From Thermoprotei archaeon (GTDB lineage Archaea > Thermoproteota > Thermoprotei > Gearchaeales > WAQG01): a stretch of 64,000 nt of DNA. The position numbers and the translations under genes were made by a program. Positions 18,996 through 28,344 of this stretch are shown here, one piece after another. Position 1 is the stretch's first letter, and every line of letters starts with the position of its first letter. The notes under the pieces were generated by a model, which had not been told where the DNA came from, did not search any database, and saw only the letters and a program-made list of their open reading frames with translations. Location of the stretch: assembly GCA_038881895.1 (NCBI GenBank), contig JAVZOV010000003.1, positions 318,916 through 382,915 of the forward strand, written 5' to 3'.

Positions 18996-20219
18996 GCGCT
19001 GGCCGCGGCGTTTGCAGTTGTCCTGTCTGGAGACTTTTTTCAGCTTGAGGTGTGGAAGGTTTACGCCGTTCTCTGTATGATCTCCGTTGGGTTTGTGTTG
19101 GACCTGACTAATTATTACGGAGCTTTAATGTTCGGGTTAGGAATGTACTCGACTGTAATGGCGCAGAACGTGATATTCTCATGTTCAAGCCGTGTCTTGG
19201 GTTTGTTGTTCGCTTACTTAGGGCATGGTTTGGTTGGGGTTTCAGCAGGCTTCCTAGCTGGGGCTCTTCTCTGCCTTTCCTACTCCATGAGCATTGTGAA
19301 GGGTAAGTTAAAGGAGCCTTATGGCGTTTTCCCCTACGGGAAACTGCTTTCTTACAGCTTGCCCCTCTACGCTTATGGGCTTATCGGGCTTGGCTTAACA
19401 TGGGCTGACCTGCTGGTTCTACAGTTGATGGCCGGAAGCCTTCCCCTCACCGGGGTTTACTACCTCGTCACAGCCAGCACCAATGTTCTAAGCGTCCTTT
19501 GGAGCCCCATAGCTTCAGCCCTCTTCCCAGCCATGTCGGCGCATGGAAGCGCCAATTCTCTGGGGTTGAAGGAGGCTGTTGAGCAATCCCTGAGGGTGAT
19601 CACGGCGCTGGTAATGCCAATTAGCATGGCTTTGGTCTCGGCATCTGCAACGGCTATAGCAATCGCATATGGAGAGGACTATCTGCCGGGCGCCCTACCA
19701 TTTTCCCTTGTGGCTGCAGTTGCCGTTTTTGCGGCTTACTCATCAATTTTCACAACGCTACTTCAATCTGTTGGAAAAACTCTGGAGGTAGCCTATATTG
19801 GAGGCCTTTCCATGCTGTCAGGCATCAGCCTAGCCTTAATCCTCGTAAAATACTTTAACTTGATTGGAGTAGCCCTAGGCAGAATACTGATGACCCTGAC
19901 GGCATTCGCGTTGAGCTACAGGTTTGCAAGGAAAATTGTAAACTTCACGTTTGACGGGTATTCCATTAAGCGATCTCTAATGGTTACGCTGTGTACAGCG
20001 CCAATCTTGCTTGGAATGGACGCCTTAATGAGGGTTCAACATCTACAATTGGTTTACACAGCCATTGTGGATGTAGCATTATTCGTAACGTTAGGAGTGG
20101 CAAGCTTGCTCTTTTGGAAACCACTAACCCTCAGTGATGTTGAGGTCATCGAAAAGGCTATGCCGCCAAGCCTGGGCAAGGTGCTCTCTTTACTGAGGTG
20201 CGGCGCTAAGCAGGGATGA
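18996..20219 (+). pseudogene. Flippase (Wzx-like), N-terminally truncated
   Basis: From 18996, just after an in-frame TGA, to 20219 the sequence encodes about 407 residues of a MATE/MOP-superfamily polysaccharide flippase. It aligns with the intact 485-residue homologue at 48956-50413 from about its residue 120 onwards: NYYGALMFGLGMY versus SYYGALMYGYSMF, then TGVYYLVTAS and SPIASALFP. The first four or so helices are missing. ATG 19077 and GTG 19050 are only internal starts. A truncated protein may be made, but a full translocation pore is unlikely. Confidence 0.75.
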
Positions 20220-20222
20220 AAA

Positions 20223-21320
20223 GTGGAAACTTTAAAAATTCTTATATTTAATTGGCGCTGCTGGCTTAACCCCGAGGCTGGCGGGGCTGAGGTTTTCACC
20301 TACGAAGTTGCTAAAAGGTGGGTTGAGGCCGGGCACGACGTTACGCTGTTTACCTCCGAGTTCCCGAACTGCGTGAAGGAGGAGGTCATGGATGGGGTTA
20401 GAGTTGTTAGGGACGGTGGAAAGTACTCGGTTTACTGGAAAGCTAAAAAGTACTACAAGAAGCGCTTCTCGAAGGAGGGTTACCACGTCGTAGTCGACGA
20501 GATTAATACTAGGCCCTTCCTTACGCCTAAGTTCGTGAATAATGGGGAGAAAGTCGTCGCCTTAATTCACCAGCTGGCCAAGGAGTACTGGTTTTACGAG
20601 GCCCCTTTCCCGATAAGTTACATTGGTTGCCATTTCCTTGAGAAAGGATGGTTGAGAAGTTATGTCGACGTGCCGACGGTTACCGTCTCTGAAAGCACAA
20701 GGCGGGATTTGCTAGATTTAGGGTTTAAGGAAGTTTTTGTTGTTCCTGAAGGAGTAAACTTCAAGCCTTTAAGCGAAGTTCCAGAGAAGGAGAGCCATCC
20801 CGCTGTTGTTTACGTTGGACGTTTGAAGAAGGCTAAGCGTCCAGACCATGCCATTAAGGCTTTTAAAATCGTTAAGGAGAAAATGCCAGAAGCCGAATTG
20901 TGGGTTGTAGGTGATGGCTACTTTAGGAGGGCTTTAGAGAGGATGGCTTCTGATGGTGTCAGGTTCTTTGGTTTTGTTAGCGATGTTGTTAAGCGTGACT
21001 TGGTTAGGCGGGCTTGGGTTTTGGTTAATCCAAGTATCCGTGAAGGTTGGGGCTTAAATGTTGTTGAGGCTAATGCGCTTGGAACACCTTGTGTGGCTTA
21101 TGATGTGGCTGGCTTAAGGGACAGCGTTAAAAATGGCAAAACAGGGTTACTGGCTAAGGACGGCGACATTAAAGATTTAGCAGAAAAAATCACTAATATT
21201 TTAGAGGATGACGAGTTAAGGAAGACGCTGAGCAAGAACGCATTAGAATATGCGAAGCAGTTCAGCTGGGACAAAACAGCGGAAGAGTTCATGAAAATTA
21301 TTGAGGAGGCAAGATCTTAA
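20223..21320 (+). CDS. Glycosyltransferase, GT4 family
   Basis: A 365-residue GT-B enzyme starting at GTG. The N-terminus has ILIFNWRCWLNPEAGGAE, a form seen in many archaeal surface-glycan enzymes. The donor domain shows VYVGRLKKAKRPDHAIKAF near residue 198, VVGDGYF near 230, and the EX7E motif in REGWGLNVVEANALG near residue 273. It starts a few bases after the flippase remnant and overlaps the next gene by one base (TAATG). It belongs to the higher-G+C segment. Confidence 0.87.
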   Translation: METLKILIFNWRCWLNPEAGGAEVFTYEVAKRWVEAGHDVTLFTSEFPNCVKEEVMDGVRVVRDGGKYSVYWKAKKYYKKRFSKEGYHVVVDEINTRPFLTPKFVNNGEKVVALIHQLAKEYWFYEAPFPISYIGCHFLEKGWLRSYVDVPTVTVSESTRRDLLDLGFKEVFVVPEGVNFKPLSEVPEKESHPAVVYVGRLKKAKRPDHAIKAFKIVKEKMPEAELWVVGDGYFRRALERMASDGVRFFGFVSDVVKRDLVRRAWVLVNPSIREGWGLNVVEANALGTPCVAYDVAGLRDSVKNGKTGLLAKDGDIKDLAEKITNILEDDELRKTLSKNALEYAKQFSWDKTAEEFMKIIEEARS

Positions 21321-22366
21321 TGAAAATACTTGTCACCGGCGGAGCAGGCTTCATAGGATCCCATGTAGCGGAGCACTACGCAAAAGAAGGGAACGAAGTT
21401 GTAGTCTTTGATAACCTCTCCAGAGCCAGAGTTCTCGGGAAAAGCGTAGGAGATCCACTTTACAATTGGAATTACTTGAAAAAGAGCTACACCAACGTCA
21501 CCTTGGTTAGGGGGGACGTAAGGAACTTTGAGGAAGTTAGGGCCAACTCGAAGGGTGTGGATGTAATAGTACACGCGGCAGCTCAGGTGGCGGTTACCAC
21601 TTCCCTAAGCGATCCTAGGACGGATTTTGAGGTCAACGCCTTGGGCACGTTTAACGTCCTTGAGGCTGCCCGCCTAAACAACGCTTCCATGGTCTTTCTC
21701 AGCACGAACAAGGTTTACGGGGAAAACGTTAACAAGATTCCGGTAAAAGAGGAGGGGAAACGTTATTGCTTTGCTGATGAGAGGTATAGAAACGGCCTAC
21801 CTGAAACTTTCCCAGTGGACCTGTGCGGGCATAGCCCTTACGGTTGCTCAAAGTTATCCGCTGACATCTACGTTCAAGACTATGCCCATACATACGGGCT
21901 GAAGACAGGAGTGTTCCGCCTATCCTGCATTTACGGTGAAAGGCAGTTCGGCGTAGAAGACCAAGGTTGGCTATCTTGGTTTGTGATAGCGACCTTGACG
22001 GATAGGCCCATAACAATATACGGCGATGGTAAACAGGTAAGGGACGTGCTTTACGTAGGCGATTTAATCGAGGCGTTCGACAAGTTCCTAAATTCAAACC
22101 TTAAGCATGAGGTGTTTAACGTTGGCGGAGGCCCGAAGAACACCGTTTCGTTGCTTGAACTCCTCGACCTTCTTAAGGACTTAACGGGTAAGCATCCTAA
22201 GGTATCCTTCGCTGATTGGAGGCCGGCGGATCAGAAAGTCTACGTATCGGATATATCTAAGGCTGAAAGGCTTCTTAAGTGGTCACCTAAAGTAGATCCA
22301 AGGATAGGTATTAAGCGAATGATAAAATGGATTTCGGGGAATTTGGCACTTTTTAGGCAGAGATAA
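21320..22366 (+). CDS. NAD-dependent sugar epimerase, CDP-tyvelose/paratose 2-epimerase-like
   Basis: Extended short-chain dehydrogenase of 348 residues. The NAD site is VTGGAGFIGSHVAEHYAKEG, and catalytic Tyr and Lys lie in HSPYGCSKLSADIY near residue 175. STNKVYGENVN, RLSCIYGERQFG and VEDQGWLSWF are strong hallmarks of the CDP-paratose/tyvelose 2-epimerase branch, although related enzymes act on other nucleotide sugars. No CDP-3,6-dideoxyhexose pathway is seen in the window, so the substrate is open. Start overlaps the preceding stop by one base. Confidence 0.8.
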   Translation: MKILVTGGAGFIGSHVAEHYAKEGNEVVVFDNLSRARVLGKSVGDPLYNWNYLKKSYTNVTLVRGDVRNFEEVRANSKGVDVIVHAAAQVAVTTSLSDPRTDFEVNALGTFNVLEAARLNNASMVFLSTNKVYGENVNKIPVKEEGKRYCFADERYRNGLPETFPVDLCGHSPYGCSKLSADIYVQDYAHTYGLKTGVFRLSCIYGERQFGVEDQGWLSWFVIATLTDRPITIYGDGKQVRDVLYVGDLIEAFDKFLNSNLKHEVFNVGGGPKNTVSLLELLDLLKDLTGKHPKVSFADWRPADQKVYVSDISKAERLLKWSPKVDPRIGIKRMIKWISGNLALFRQR

Positions 22367-22384
22367 TTTAGAGGCGAATTTGAG

Positions 22385-23323
22385 ATGAAAGTTTTAGTCA
22401 CAGGCGGTGCCGGATTCATAGGTAGTCATATAGTTGACCTCTTACTCAAAAAAGGATATGAAGTATATATCATCGATGATCTCTCCACAGGAAGGAGATC
22501 CAATGTACCTAACGGAGCTCACCTTGAAGTTAAATCCATAACTGAAATATCAGGTGACGATGTGAAGGGCTTTGATGCAGTCATACACTGTGCAGCCCAG
22601 GTTTCAACATTTAAGTCGATAGACTATCCTGAGGAGGACTTCAAGAGGAATGCATTGGGAACATTTAGGGTTCTTGAAGCCTTGCGAAAGCACAATACCA
22701 ATGCCCTTTTCATTTACACAAGCAGTCGGAGCGTTCATGGTAATATACCCGCACCATATATAGCCGATGAATCCTGGCCGTATAACCCTTCAACCTTCTA
22801 TAATGTTCACAAGATATACGGGGAGATGCTTTGCAAAATATACGGTGAGCTTTATGGAATCAATTACGTGATACTTAGACCTAGCAATGTATATGGGCCC
22901 AGACAGCCATACTGGGTGGGAGGCTGGTATAATTTCATAGCGTTTTGGATAAAGCTTGCCCTTGAGGGAAAGCCTATTCCTATTTACGGAACAGGAGAGC
23001 AGATTCGAGACTACACGTACGTTGAAGATACTGCCAGAGCCTATCTTCTCGCCTTAGAGAATCGAGATGCTGCGCGAGAAACTTTCCTCTTGCCAACAGG
23101 AAGAGGAGTAAGCTTAAATCAATTAGCTGACCTAGTTCTTTACTTTACTAAAGCTAATGCTGGTAAGGAATATCTTTCACCTCGCAAGGGGGACATAGCC
23201 CGTTTCGTGGGAAGTTACAGGAAAGCTAAGGATATATTGGGATGGGAGCCAAAAGTAAGTCTTGAAGAAGGACTAAAAAAAGAAATTGAATGGGTAAAAA
23301 ATGAGCTTGCTGACACGTTATAG
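22385..23323 (+). CDS. NAD-dependent epimerase/dehydratase, UDP-glucose 4-epimerase-like
   Basis: Extended short-chain dehydrogenase of 312 residues with VTGGAGFIGSHIVDLLLKKG, DDLSTGRRSN near residue 33, catalytic Tyr and Lys in TFYNVHKIYGEM near 140 and the RPSNVYGPRQPYW specificity loop. It resembles archaeal GalE-type 4-epimerases (UDP-glucose/galactose or N-acetyl forms). The substrate cannot be fixed from sequence. Its TAG stop is embedded in a TAGCGCGC palindromic octamer. Confidence 0.82.
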   Translation: MKVLVTGGAGFIGSHIVDLLLKKGYEVYIIDDLSTGRRSNVPNGAHLEVKSITEISGDDVKGFDAVIHCAAQVSTFKSIDYPEEDFKRNALGTFRVLEALRKHNTNALFIYTSSRSVHGNIPAPYIADESWPYNPSTFYNVHKIYGEMLCKIYGELYGINYVILRPSNVYGPRQPYWVGGWYNFIAFWIKLALEGKPIPIYGTGEQIRDYTYVEDTARAYLLALENRDAARETFLLPTGRGVSLNQLADLVLYFTKANAGKEYLSPRKGDIARFVGSYRKAKDILGWEPKVSLEEGLKKEIEWVKNELADTL

Positions 23324-23328
23324 CGCGC
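23321..23328. repeat. TAGCGCGC junction octamer (1 of 6)
   Basis: Octamer overlapping the stop of the preceding epimerase gene. The same word or its complement occurs at five other gene junctions of this locus. Confidence 0.6.
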
Positions 23329-23419
23329 GGAAATGGTGCTGAATTGGACGCCCTAAAGTAAGCCCTGTCAAAGTGTAAAAAGTTCATCAAAACTAGGTCT
23401 CGAATAAATCTCTCCAGCG

Positions 23420-24427
23420 ATGAAAGTATTACTTCTGGGCTCACACATGAACTATAATTTAGAGCATTACGTTTACATGAACCTAGTTAGGCTTGGCCAT
23501 GACGTGAGGTTTTACGGCTACAAGGAGAAGCTGAGAAGGTTGGCAAACCCCGTTAGAATGACAATCACGAGATCAAAGATGGCTCGAGATATAGCAAACA
23601 TGCTTTGGCTTAATAAGGTAAATGAGGATATAAAAGAGGTAGCTGAGAAATTTCGCCCGGATCTTGTTTTGTCGATAAAGGGGGAGGTAGTAAAACCTAG
23701 CACTGTAGAGTGGATTAAAAGAGAGCTTAACGCAAAGACTGCCTTATGGTACCCTGATGATCCAAGATTCTTTAACAGCTTAGTCAGATACATTGCATCA
23801 ACCTACGATTACGTTTTCACAGCATCCGAGAGAATTATTCCGGCGTATAAGGAATTTGGATGTAGAAATGTCCATTTCCTTCCATTTGCATGCGAGCCAA
23901 CAGTGCACAAAAAGGTGAAACTCAACGAGGAAGAAAGGAGGAAGTATGAAGCTGATATTGTCTTCGTTGGAACATATACACGAAGAAGGGCTAAGCTCAT
24001 TAATGCGCTAGAAAATGCCGGCATAATGGTTAAGGTTTACGGGCCCTACTGGAAGTATTTCAAGTGCGGAGATAACGTAGATGATGGGATCTACGGCCCT
24101 GAGATGGTAAAGGCCTTTAATGCAGCTAAGATTGTGCTTAATGTACACGTAAAGGACGATGTACCTTATAAAGTCAACATGAGAGCATTTGAGGCTACTG
24201 GTAGCGGTTCCTTTCTCTTAACTGACAAAACCGATGGAATTGAGAAAATGTTTGATTTGAATGAAGAAGTTGCAGCGTATGAAGGTGGGAAAGATCTTGT
24301 CGAGCTGGCTAAGTATTACATAGACTCTAATGATGAAAGGGAAGAAATCGCATATAAAGCACAGGAGAAAGCTTACAGAAAACACACTTACGGGAACCGC
24401 GTTAATAGGATTTTGGAGGTAATCTGA
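23420..24427 (+). CDS. Glycosyltransferase, CgeB-like
   Basis: A 335-residue GT-B protein resembling the spore maturation CgeB/DUF3880-type group: VLLLGSHMNYNLEHYVY at the N-terminus, RPDLVLSIKGEVV near residue 75, ALWYPDDPRFF near 110, DYVFTASERIIPAY near 130, FVGTYTRRRAKLINAL near 185 and a final donor domain with VNMRAFEATGSGSFLLTD near 255, where the second conserved glutamate is kept. It is probably a cytosolic retaining glycosyltransferase of the glycan pathway. TAGCGCGC-type octamers lie on both sides of this gene. Confidence 0.72.
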   Translation: MKVLLLGSHMNYNLEHYVYMNLVRLGHDVRFYGYKEKLRRLANPVRMTITRSKMARDIANMLWLNKVNEDIKEVAEKFRPDLVLSIKGEVVKPSTVEWIKRELNAKTALWYPDDPRFFNSLVRYIASTYDYVFTASERIIPAYKEFGCRNVHFLPFACEPTVHKKVKLNEEERRKYEADIVFVGTYTRRRAKLINALENAGIMVKVYGPYWKYFKCGDNVDDGIYGPEMVKAFNAAKIVLNVHVKDDVPYKVNMRAFEATGSGSFLLTDKTDGIEKMFDLNEEVAAYEGGKDLVELAKYYIDSNDEREEIAYKAQEKAYRKHTYGNRVNRILEVI

Positions 24428-24430
24428 TGG

Positions 24431-24438
24431 GCGCGCTA
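24431..24438. repeat. GCGCGCTA junction octamer (2 of 6)
   Basis: Four bases after the stop of the CgeB-like gene; reverse complement of TAGCGCGC. Confidence 0.6.
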
Positions 24439-24529
24439 TATATTAGGTATACTAATCACGAAACTCATTGAAGCCGTAGGCTTAGCGATTGGATCATGCA
24501 TGCGAATTAAAAGTTCATCCTGAAACATT

Positions 24530-25693
24530 ATGAAAGTAGCCTTACTCGTTGATGAGCTTCCAACCAGTAGCGCTCCTAAGATAGTAGGTGAAGAAGCATA
24601 CCACCTAGAGAGGCTTGGCGTTAAGTGTGACGTATATGTGCTTAAGTACAAGGTCTCGGAGATCCCTCCAGTTCATGCTGAGAGCATCAATCTTAAACAT
24701 CTGGATGAGAATCTAGGCCTCCTACGGAAGATATGTGAATGGAGAGTTCCTTCCTTTTCCTTCTTTTCGCTGTATCACATTGCTTACCCCTGCATACTTT
24801 CCGGAAAAGCAAGCAAAGTACTGGCTAAATATGATGTAGTTATATCACACTTTGGTTCAACTTTACTTACATCTAGGCTATCTCTTAAAAGAACGATGAA
24901 GGCTTTCTATTGTTGGGATCCACTCTCATATATTTTTGAGAAAGCATATATGGAGAGTTGGTCGAAAGTTAAACGAAAAGTGCTGTCATCTATAGGCTCT
25001 CACCTTGACAAGTGGTTACTTTCAAAATTTGATATGATAATTCTTCCATCAAAATTCCACCTTCAAAGAATTATGAACTTTAACATCAATAAACCCATTA
25101 GAGTAGTATATCCTGGAACAGATGTTACAAGAAGCATACCCAAGGAAAGAGGAGATTACCTCTTAGCAGTGGCACGTTGGGAGAGAGGTAAAAATCCATT
25201 TTTCTTTATCAAGATAGCTATTAAGCTCAAGAGGGACTTCAGTAAAAATTTCAAAATTATTATGGTTGGACCATGGAGTTCGCATATTACTCTAGAGGAA
25301 TTTCGAAAAAGTGCTAAGAAAGCAGATGTTTTTGATGTCTTCAAAATTGTAGGGCCGAAATATGGGTCAGAACTTAAGGAACTTTACATCAAAGCCAGAT
25401 GTTTGATACATGCTAAGACCGAAGCATTTGGCTTTACTGGTTTAGAAGCAGCTGCTCATGGATGTCCCATAATATTTCCTAAAGGATCGGGGGTTACAGA
25501 ATTGTTCATACATGGCGAACATGGATACTTTCCTAAAGAAGGAGTCACGGAAGAATATGCCGAATACATAAGTAGGCTCCTAGATGATGAAAGACTTGCT
25601 TGGAAAATGGGATATGAGGCTTGGAATGTGGCCAAGAATTACACATGGGAAAATCACGCTAGGCAGTTAGAAGATGTAATTAAGCGATACTGA
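24530..25693 (+). CDS. Glycosyltransferase, GT4 family
   Basis: A 387-residue GT-B enzyme. KVALLVDELPTSSAPKIVGE opens the acceptor domain. The donor domain shows VARWERGKNPFFFI near residue 215, VGPWSS near 245 and EX7E in KTEAFGFTGLEAAAHG near residue 302. The start has no strong Shine-Dalgarno sequence. An in-cluster gene of ordinary architecture, with no broken motif. Likely adds one sugar to the lipid-linked glycan, with donor unknown. Confidence 0.85.
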   Translation: MKVALLVDELPTSSAPKIVGEEAYHLERLGVKCDVYVLKYKVSEIPPVHAESINLKHLDENLGLLRKICEWRVPSFSFFSLYHIAYPCILSGKASKVLAKYDVVISHFGSTLLTSRLSLKRTMKAFYCWDPLSYIFEKAYMESWSKVKRKVLSSIGSHLDKWLLSKFDMIILPSKFHLQRIMNFNINKPIRVVYPGTDVTRSIPKERGDYLLAVARWERGKNPFFFIKIAIKLKRDFSKNFKIIMVGPWSSHITLEEFRKSAKKADVFDVFKIVGPKYGSELKELYIKARCLIHAKTEAFGFTGLEAAAHGCPIIFPKGSGVTELFIHGEHGYFPKEGVTEEYAEYISRLLDDERLAWKMGYEAWNVAKNYTWENHARQLEDVIKRY

Positions 25694-25704
25694 GAGCATC
25701 AACA

Positions 25705-25712
25705 GCGCGCTA
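25705..25712. repeat. GCGCGCTA junction octamer (3 of 6)
   Basis: Directly abuts the ATG of the FkbM fragment, whose first base is the last base of the octamer. Confidence 0.6.
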
Positions 25713-26059
25713 TGAAGACGACATTAAAGTTTAAGGGACTGAAGTTTGTAGTCCCAATAGAGACTGAAAGTTTCTGGCCTTACTACGGAATATGTTTTGT
25801 AGGCGAATACGCCCCGATCCTAAGCAACATTAAAAGGTCGGACATTGTCTTGGACGCTGGAGCGAACGCCGGCATATTTACTTTACTTGCAAGCAAAAAG
25901 GCGAAGAAGATCATCGCCGTAGAGCCAGACCCTGAGAATTTCAGTTATCTCGTTAAGATCATCTATTTGAACGGTGTCAAAAACGTTGTTTCTATAAGGG
26001 AGGCATTATCAGACTACGTTGGAAAAGGTTATCTTTCTGGGAAAGGGCTTTCAGCCTAG
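25712..26059 (+). pseudogene. FkbM-type methyltransferase, N-terminal fragment
   Basis: 116 codons begin MKTTLKFKGLKFVV and include SAM motif I (IVLDAGANAGIFTLLA near residue 45) and IIAVEPDPENFSYLVK near 68, as in FkbM O-methyltransferases. The frame stops at TAG soon after ALSDYVGKGYLSGKG, where the family should continue for about 100 residues. What follows (from about 26070) is the C-terminus of a different methyltransferase, so this gene has been truncated by a deletion or recombination. Confidence 0.7.
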
Positions 26060-26069
26060 AAATGTCGAA

Positions 26070-26327
26070 ATATCGAGGGAAAAGGTATTTGGTGTGCCAA
26101 AGATATATCATGCACATCCTACAACACACATACATACCGCAACGTGCAGAGCTCTTACAGAGCTACTAAAGTATTATGGTTTCAATATACTCTCAATTAG
26201 GGGCTCCACGAAAATCGTAGGACCATGGGTGGTCTAACTGTCAAGATTTTGAGAGCCATGTATAAGGTAGTTTCCTATAGTTGTCCTACGATGGCTATCA
26301 GGCTATTCATTTTAGCTCAAAAAGATT
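26070..26327 (+). pseudogene. SAM methyltransferase C-terminal remnant, frameshifted
   Basis: Reading YHAHPTTHIHTATCRALTEL then LLKYYGFNILSIRG matches the end of a class I methyltransferase (helix, then GF-x-I/V-x(4)-G strand). A stop at 26235-26237 is followed, in another frame, by LTVKILRAMYKVV to RLFILAQKD, which continues the same C-terminus to TAG near 26327. The N-terminal SAM-binding half is missing and was probably lost at the junction with the FkbM fragment. Confidence 0.5.
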
Positions 26328-26332
26328 AGCCT

Positions 26333-27010
26333 ATGTTAAGGCTCATTAAGAGATGGCTTTTTAGAATCATCTATAGGACTTATTTATGGGCATCTGAAGC
26401 CTCTAATGAGAGCTATTTGGGATCGCGCTCAGTTGAATATCCATTCATAATTGAAGAATTGAGGAAAAGCCTGATACCTGAAGGTTCAAAAATATTATTA
26501 GTTGGCTGTGCTGGCGATCCGTTATCAACGATTTTGCCTGCTCTTGGCTATGAGACTTACGGATTAGATGTAAAACATGTAGCAATTAGATATCCAAATT
26601 TTCACTTTGTTAAGGGGGACATTAGAAGGACCGACTTTCTTAACAATTATTTTGACGTAGTAATAGCAGTTTCGACAATAGAGCATGTTGGAGTATTAGA
26701 AGACGATTTTGAGGGGGATCATAAAGCTGTAAAGGAAATCGCAAGAATTCTAAAATCGGGAGGCTTATTGCTCGTGACTTGTCCAGTTGCATTCAAAGCT
26801 AAGGTAACTCCGTACGAAAGAATTTATAATCCTTATACCCTTAAAGCCCTCTTCAGCGAGTTTGCGATAAAATCGGAAAAGTTCTTCAAAAAAAGAAATG
26901 GATACTGGCTAGAATGCGCAATTTCGGAGCTTTCTAATGGCGAGGAAGCTGTTTGCTGTATAAGCGCATTAAAACCGAGGGGAACATATGCAAATCTTAC
27001 TCATATGTGA
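26333..27010 (+). CDS. SAM-dependent methyltransferase (class I)
   Basis: A 225-residue protein with motif I as ILLVGCAGDPLS near residue 51, YGLDVKH as the acidic ribose-binding strand near 75, DVVIAVSTIEHVG near 107 and LKSGGLLLVTCPV near 140, all in the usual Rossmann-fold order. It is probably an O-methyltransferase of a sugar or lipid-linked glycan, because it sits between glycosyltransferases. It overlaps the next glycosyltransferase gene by 23 bases. Confidence 0.8.
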   Translation: MLRLIKRWLFRIIYRTYLWASEASNESYLGSRSVEYPFIIEELRKSLIPEGSKILLVGCAGDPLSTILPALGYETYGLDVKHVAIRYPNFHFVKGDIRRTDFLNNYFDVVIAVSTIEHVGVLEDDFEGDHKAVKEIARILKSGGLLLVTCPVAFKAKVTPYERIYNPYTLKALFSEFAIKSEKFFKKRNGYWLECAISELSNGEEAVCCISALKPRGTYANLTHM

Positions 27011-28085
27011 TTTACCTCCTAGTTCTGGTGTGGGACGTTACACATCGTCTATTTTTCTCGAAATGAGAAAAAACAGTGTACATGCGGATTTACTATGGTT
27101 ATATAGCAAAACGATCACCACCTTATTCTCTCCATTAAGGAGACACGCACTTATGCCTATTCTTCACGAAATATTAAACGCCATATGGAAATATTGGCAC
27201 ACCCATTTAGCATCAATTAAGCTCAATAACTATACTACTTATCATTTGACAAATCCAAGCATAAGCATTTTATCTAAACGATTGAGACCTTCAATTATTA
27301 CAGTTCACGATCTCATATCTTTCTTGCCTCAAGTAAGGGGATCGCCTACAGATACATTGCTAAGATTAGGCATGAGAGATATCAAGCATGCAAATCTTAT
27401 AATTTGCGTATCTGAAAGCACTAAAAATGATTTGCTTCGCTTCATTAACATTGATCCTAGGAAGCTCAAGGTCGTCTACTATGGTGTTGATCACGACCTG
27501 TTTAAGCCTAGAGATAAACTTGAAGCTAAGAGAAGGCTTAGATTACCATTGGATAAACCAATAATTTTAAACGTTGGTAGCGAGGAGCCTAGGAAGAACG
27601 TTCCCACTTTACTTAAGGCGTTTAAGAAATTACTAAGCGATATTCCAAACGCCTTACTTGTAAGGGTTGGAGAGAGAACGGCAGGGGTAGAGAGATTAGT
27701 AAGAGCACTAGAGCTAAGCGATAAAGTGCTTTATCGAAGAGCATCGCCCAGCGAAGTGGCTTTCTACTACAATGCGGCAGACCTCTTAGTCCATACATCT
27801 TATTATGAAGGATTTGGAAACCCGCCTTTAGAAGCCATGTCCTCAGGCTGCCCCGTTATAGCTGGCAACAGGACTTCCATTCCTGAGGTTGTTGGTGATG
27901 CTGGCATACTGCTGGGTCCGTTCGACGTTGAAGGTTTCGCCTACTGGATGCGTGAAGTGCTTACGAACGAAGACTTAAGGTTTAAACTGAGCCAGAAAGG
28001 TTTAGAAAGGAGCATGAACTTCAGCTGGGAGAAGTGTGCTAGAGAAACGTTGGAGGTCTATAGGGAGGTCTTGAATGAAGTTTAG
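26988..28085 (+). CDS. Glycosyltransferase, GT4 family
   Basis: A 365-residue GT-B enzyme. The start region [19 protein letters not shown] carries the glycine-rich acceptor loop. [13 protein letters not shown] near residue 165, [19 protein letters not shown] near 190 and EX7E in [16 protein letters not shown] near residue 282 mark the donor site. It is a clear paralogue of the gene at 31042-32148, which has the same motifs in the same order. It overlaps the methyltransferase gene upstream, suggesting coupled translation. Confidence 0.88.
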   Translation: MQILLICDLPPSSGVGRYTSSIFLEMRKNSVHADLLWLYSKTITTLFSPLRRHALMPILHEILNAIWKYWHTHLASIKLNNYTTYHLTNPSISILSKRLRPSIITVHDLISFLPQVRGSPTDTLLRLGMRDIKHANLIICVSESTKNDLLRFINIDPRKLKVVYYGVDHDLFKPRDKLEAKRRLRLPLDKPIILNVGSEEPRKNVPTLLKAFKKLLSDIPNALLVRVGERTAGVERLVRALELSDKVLYRRASPSEVAFYYNAADLLVHTSYYEGFGNPPLEAMSSGCPVIAGNRTSIPEVVGDAGILLGPFDVEGFAYWMREVLTNEDLRFKLSQKGLERSMNFSWEKCARETLEVYREVLNEV

Positions 28086-28302
28086 GATACTGACAAGCTC
28101 ATTGAGAAAATTGCAAAGCGTTTTTGATATGATGGGACTACTTAAGATGTCGCACAAACGTTCCAGATACGTGGAAAAGACGCGTCGTAGGTATAGTATT
28201 CCGTCTCAGAGGCGTCTCGGACACGATATTATCAGGGGAGTGGGGCATCTCTGTCAGGTGTTAACGGCGTTTCCAATATGTTCCGTCGCGTGTCAGAGAC
28301 AC

Positions 28303-28310
28303 ATTTAAAG
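28303..28310 (+). promoter_or_regulatory. TATA box of the 28345 gene
   Basis: ATTTAAAG lies about 35-42 bases before the ATG at 28345. It follows a G+C-richer stretch (28150-28300) with a GTGTC-AGA-GACAC hairpin and repeated TTCCGTC words, so this leader may hold control sites. Confidence 0.4.
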
Positions 28311-28344
28311 TATACTTTGCGACGTATGTTTTAGGTGTTAAAAT

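Noticed and set aside
28075-28308. 77-codon open frame after the GT4 gene
   Set aside because: It overlaps the previous stop, has a basic but featureless composition, and covers the hairpin-rich leader of the next gene. No ribosome site or homology is visible.
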